NCBI RefSeq assembly: GCF_026625125.1
Contig: NZ_CP113097.1
Span: forward strand, 1,736,001-1,800,000
From: Pseudomonas putida
Lineage (GTDB): Bacteria > Pseudomonadota > Gammaproteobacteria > Pseudomonadales > Pseudomonadaceae
Direction of reading: 5' to 3'
Length of the DNA stretch: 64,000 bases
Part shown: positions 62,308 through 64,000 of the stretch, one piece after another
How the letters are laid out: every line of letters starts with the position of its first letter
Position numbering within the stretch: position 1 is the stretch's first letter
Notes under the pieces: model-generated
Seen by the model: the letters and a program-made list of their open reading frames with translations, nothing else
The model's database searches: none
Told to the model about the DNA's origin: nothing
Program-made: the position numbers and the translations under genes

Positions 62308-63542
62308 GGCTGTTCCTCTTCCAGCTGGACGTCCTGCAGCAGCAGGGCGAAGTCGGCCAGGGCCTGCTCGTCGGCCGGGTTGCCGTAAGCCTGTTCCCAG
62401 GCGCGGCTGAACAAGTCCTGCGGGGTCATCTGCGACAGTTCGACGAACTCAAGCTCGCTTTCTTCGTCGTTACCACGGCCGGCATATTCGGCGCTGATGC
62501 GGATCAGCCGCACCGCCTTGCCGTGCAGGGCGCTTTCGATCTGCTGGCGCAGGTCTGGCTGCGGCTCGTCCAGCAGCACGCGCACTTCGAGCCACGGCTG
62601 GCGGTTGGGGTCGTCGAGCAGGTCGATCACCGGCAGTTCGGCAAGCTGCTCCAGCAGTTCGCCCAAGGGCGCAGGGCCGATGCGCTGCAGGGCCACGGCG
62701 CGCGGCACCGGGCGCGGCTCGACGCTGACCAGCTCGGCGCCGTCGAGCTCGACTTCCAGCACCTGGTGCGGGTAGTTGATTTCGGCGAACGACAGTGGGA
62801 TCGGCGAGCCGCTGTAGCGGATGCGGGTTTCGCGGTTGACCTTCTGCGGCTTGTGCAGGTGGCCCAGGGCAACGTAGCTGATGGCCTTGTCGAACAGTTT
62901 GGCCGGAAGGGCTTCGGCGTTACCGATGATCAGGCTGCGCTCGGAGTCTTCGGACACCGCGCCACCGGCCATGTGCGCGTGGCTGATGGCGATCAGCGCC
63001 TGGTCCTTCTTGCGTTTTTTCTGCGCGGCCGCGATCAATTGCTGGTGCACCTGGTTGATGCCCTGCAGGTAGTCGTCACCCAACTGCGGGCCGGTGACTT
63101 CGGCTGGACGCAAAAAAGGCAGCGCCAGGCACCAGGCTGCGACCTTGCCGCGGCCGTTGGTCAGCGGGATCAGCAGGCGTTCGGCGTCCAGCTGGCCCTC
63201 ATCCAGCCAGTGCACGCGCCCTAGCGCGTGGGTGCGCAGACGCCGCATGAGCGCGGCGGGTAGCTCGATGCGCGAGCCGGAGTCATGGTTGCCGGCGATC
63301 ATCACGATGTCCAGCTTCGGCTGTTGCTCGTGGGCTTGGACGATGAAGTCGTATAGCCGCTCCTGAGCTTTGACCGGCGGGTTGACCGTGTCGAAGATGT
63401 CGCCGGCGATCAGCAGCGCGTCGGGCTGGCGCAAGCGCAGCTGGCCGAGCAGCCAGTCGAGGAAGCAGGCGTGTTCGAAGTCGCGTTCCTGGCCGTGCAG
63501 GCTTTGGCCCAGGTGCCAGTCGGAGGTGTGAAACAGACGCAT
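62304..63542 (-). CDS. sbcD: Exonuclease subunit SbcD
   Basis: The Mre11-like nuclease partner of SbcC, 412 residues. MRLFHTSDWHLGQSLHG starts the calcineurin-like fold; GDIFDTVNPP, IMIAGNHDSGSRIE and SHAHMAGG, then GHLHKPQ, complete the metal-binding motifs. The start at 63542 was chosen because it gives the canonical MRLFHTSDWHLG; the upstream frame to 63590 adds 16 residues, and 63566 is another option. It heads the operon with sbcC. Confidence 0.95.
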   Translation of the reverse strand: MRLFHTSDWHLGQSLHGQERDFEHACFLDWLLGQLRLRQPDALLIAGDIFDTVNPPVKAQERLYDFIVQAHEQQPKLDIVMIAGNHDSGSRIELPAALMRRLRTHALGRVHWLDEGQLDAERLLIPLTNGRGKVAAWCLALPFLRPAEVTGPQLGDDYLQGINQVHQQLIAAAQKKRKKDQALIAISHAHMAGGAVSEDSERSLIIGNAEALPAKLFDKAISYVALGHLHKPQKVNRETRIRYSGSPIPLSFAEINYPHQVLEVELDGAELVSVEPRPVPRAVALQRIGPAPLGELLEQLAELPVIDLLDDPNRQPWLEVRVLLDEPQPDLRQQIESALHGKAVRLIRISAEYAGRGNDEESELEFVELSQMTPQDLFSRAWEQAYGNPADEQALADFALLLQDVQLEEEQP

Positions 63543-63852
63543 GGATGACCTGTTGGATTGGGACATGAAGGCTTCGGTGCTTGGCGTCATGACAGCGCCA
63601 AGGTGGCCTTCGAAGGAGGGCGGTATGGTAACTCAAGTGGCTTGGCGATTGTCTGGAGCCTGGCCGTGTTCGGTGCATTCAAAGGGCGGGGCAGTGCGCT
63701 ACAAGGGCAATCCATTATGCGAACGGGTCGACATAGTGGCCATCTGCTTGCTTGATGCCAGCCATCGCCGATGCTCTAATCCCTTACCCCGGCCGCGGCG
63801 CGTGCAGTGCTGCGGGTGTGGGCTACCGGATCCCATCTGAAAAGGAATTTTT
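63543..63852. other. Divergent intergenic region between sbcD and the last gene
   Basis: About 310 bases between two divergent genes, expected to hold both promoters. I see no clear -35/-10 pair and no long palindrome. The 99-residue frame reading across it on the plus strand from 63541 has no ribosome-binding site or family resemblance. AAAAGGAATTTTT at 63840-63852 is the ribosome-binding site of the next gene. Confidence 0.5.
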
Positions 63853-64000
63853 ATGCAAAGCACGCCACAAATCCAGGCCGACTACGCCAACCTCAAGCCT
63901 AAATGGCAGGAGCGGTTCGCCTTCTTCGATCAGCACGGCGGCCCACGTGAAGCGACCTACAAAGCGGCGTTCCGCGCTTTGCCGTTTCGCAAGAAACTGT
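63853..64000 (+). CDS. Probable DUF2628 membrane protein, N-terminal fragment
   Basis: The first 49 codons of a gene that continues beyond the window. The soluble N-terminus runs MQSTPQIQADYANLKPKW, then QERFAFFDQHGGPREATYKAAFRAL and PFRKKL. This resembles the region before the membrane segments of DUF2628 proteins, where a KxLLxNxxAFxFGP stretch would be expected next. The assignment cannot be checked because that part is missing. AAAGGAATTTTT precedes the ATG. Confidence 0.7.
   Translation, partial: MQSTPQIQADYANLKPKWQERFAFFDQHGGPREATYKAAFRALPFRKKL

Noticed and set aside
59839..62388. An 849-residue plus-strand frame opposite sbcC, very rich in Leu, Gln and Arg.
   Set aside because: Its composition is the mirror of the sbcC coiled coil (CAG/CTG-rich codons). 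No domain and no ribosome-binding site.
63541..63840. A 99-residue plus-strand frame upstream of the last gene.
   Set aside because: It starts in the sbcD start region with no ribosome-binding site, has no family resemblance and overlaps the expected promoter space.

Overview
The window reads as a continuous piece of a Pseudomonas chromosome, most likely of the P. putida group. The evidence is high GC with dense short-spaced operons, fimV, a leuCD-leuB-asd-usg/asd2-fimV-truA-trpF-accD-folC-dedD-cvpA-purF-metZ order, intergenic REP-type palindromes built on a CCGGCAAGCCGG core, and sbcDC and pepN of pseudomonad type. No phage, insertion sequence, CRISPR array or classical defence cassette is visible. 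Species assignment is inference from gene order and protein character; no database search was run.

Layout. 1-1350: the 3' end of gltX, then a strong promoter and three tandem tRNA-Ala(GGC)/tRNA-Glu(TTC) pairs. 1400-4950: a TetR regulator with two palindromes ahead of it, an alpha/beta hydrolase, a 4HBT thioesterase, dusC, and an ibpA-type small heat-shock gene with a sigma-32 promoter and a ROSE-like RNA thermometer. 5068-9304 (minus): a five-PAS GGDEF/EAL protein and a LysR regulator divergent from leuC. 9435-18606: leucine genes (leuC, leuD, a SAM methyltransferase, leuB), asd, a catalytically degenerate asd paralogue, and fimV. 18705-27527: truA, trpF, accD, folC, dedD, cvpA, purF, metZ and a short-chain dehydrogenase, mostly closely spaced or overlapping. 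27528-28763: a four-copy 108-bp tandem repeat bracketed by inverted ends, then tRNA-Val(TAC) and three tRNA-Asp(GTC).

28886-40883 looks more accessory. It holds a DUF2242 lipoprotein, a 41-codon gene missed by ordinary length cut-offs, an AraC regulator, a membrane-anchored nitrilase-fold protein lacking its catalytic residues, a ClC chloride channel, a BCCT (BetT) osmolyte transporter, a TAXI-TRAP uptake system with DUF1850, and TrkH. The theme is ion and osmolyte transport. 41145-52350 returns to core genes: fadH (with a PsrA-like box upstream), a D-cysteine desulfhydrase/ACC-deaminase relative, cytochrome b561, DUF1853, then an overlapping plus-strand run nadK, metallophosphatase, rhomboid protease, yeaC, DUF2797, pepN. 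52766-56199 is a YCF48-type beta-propeller protein coupled to an RND/MMPL exporter. 56347-58039 has a small DUF5629-like gene, an exported lactonase-family propeller and a 59-residue exported peptide. 58073-63542 (minus) is sbcD-sbcC-GST, and the window ends in the first codons of a probable DUF2628 membrane protein.

The most unusual observations are the 108-bp repeat array with inverted ends (27528-27968), the nitrilase-fold pseudoenzyme (31062-32180), the 41-aa gene with a hairpin on its ribosome-binding site (29895-30020), the degenerate asd paralogue, the PsrA-like box before fadH, and the two-hairpin thermometer before ibpA. None of these amounts to a clear new multi-gene system.
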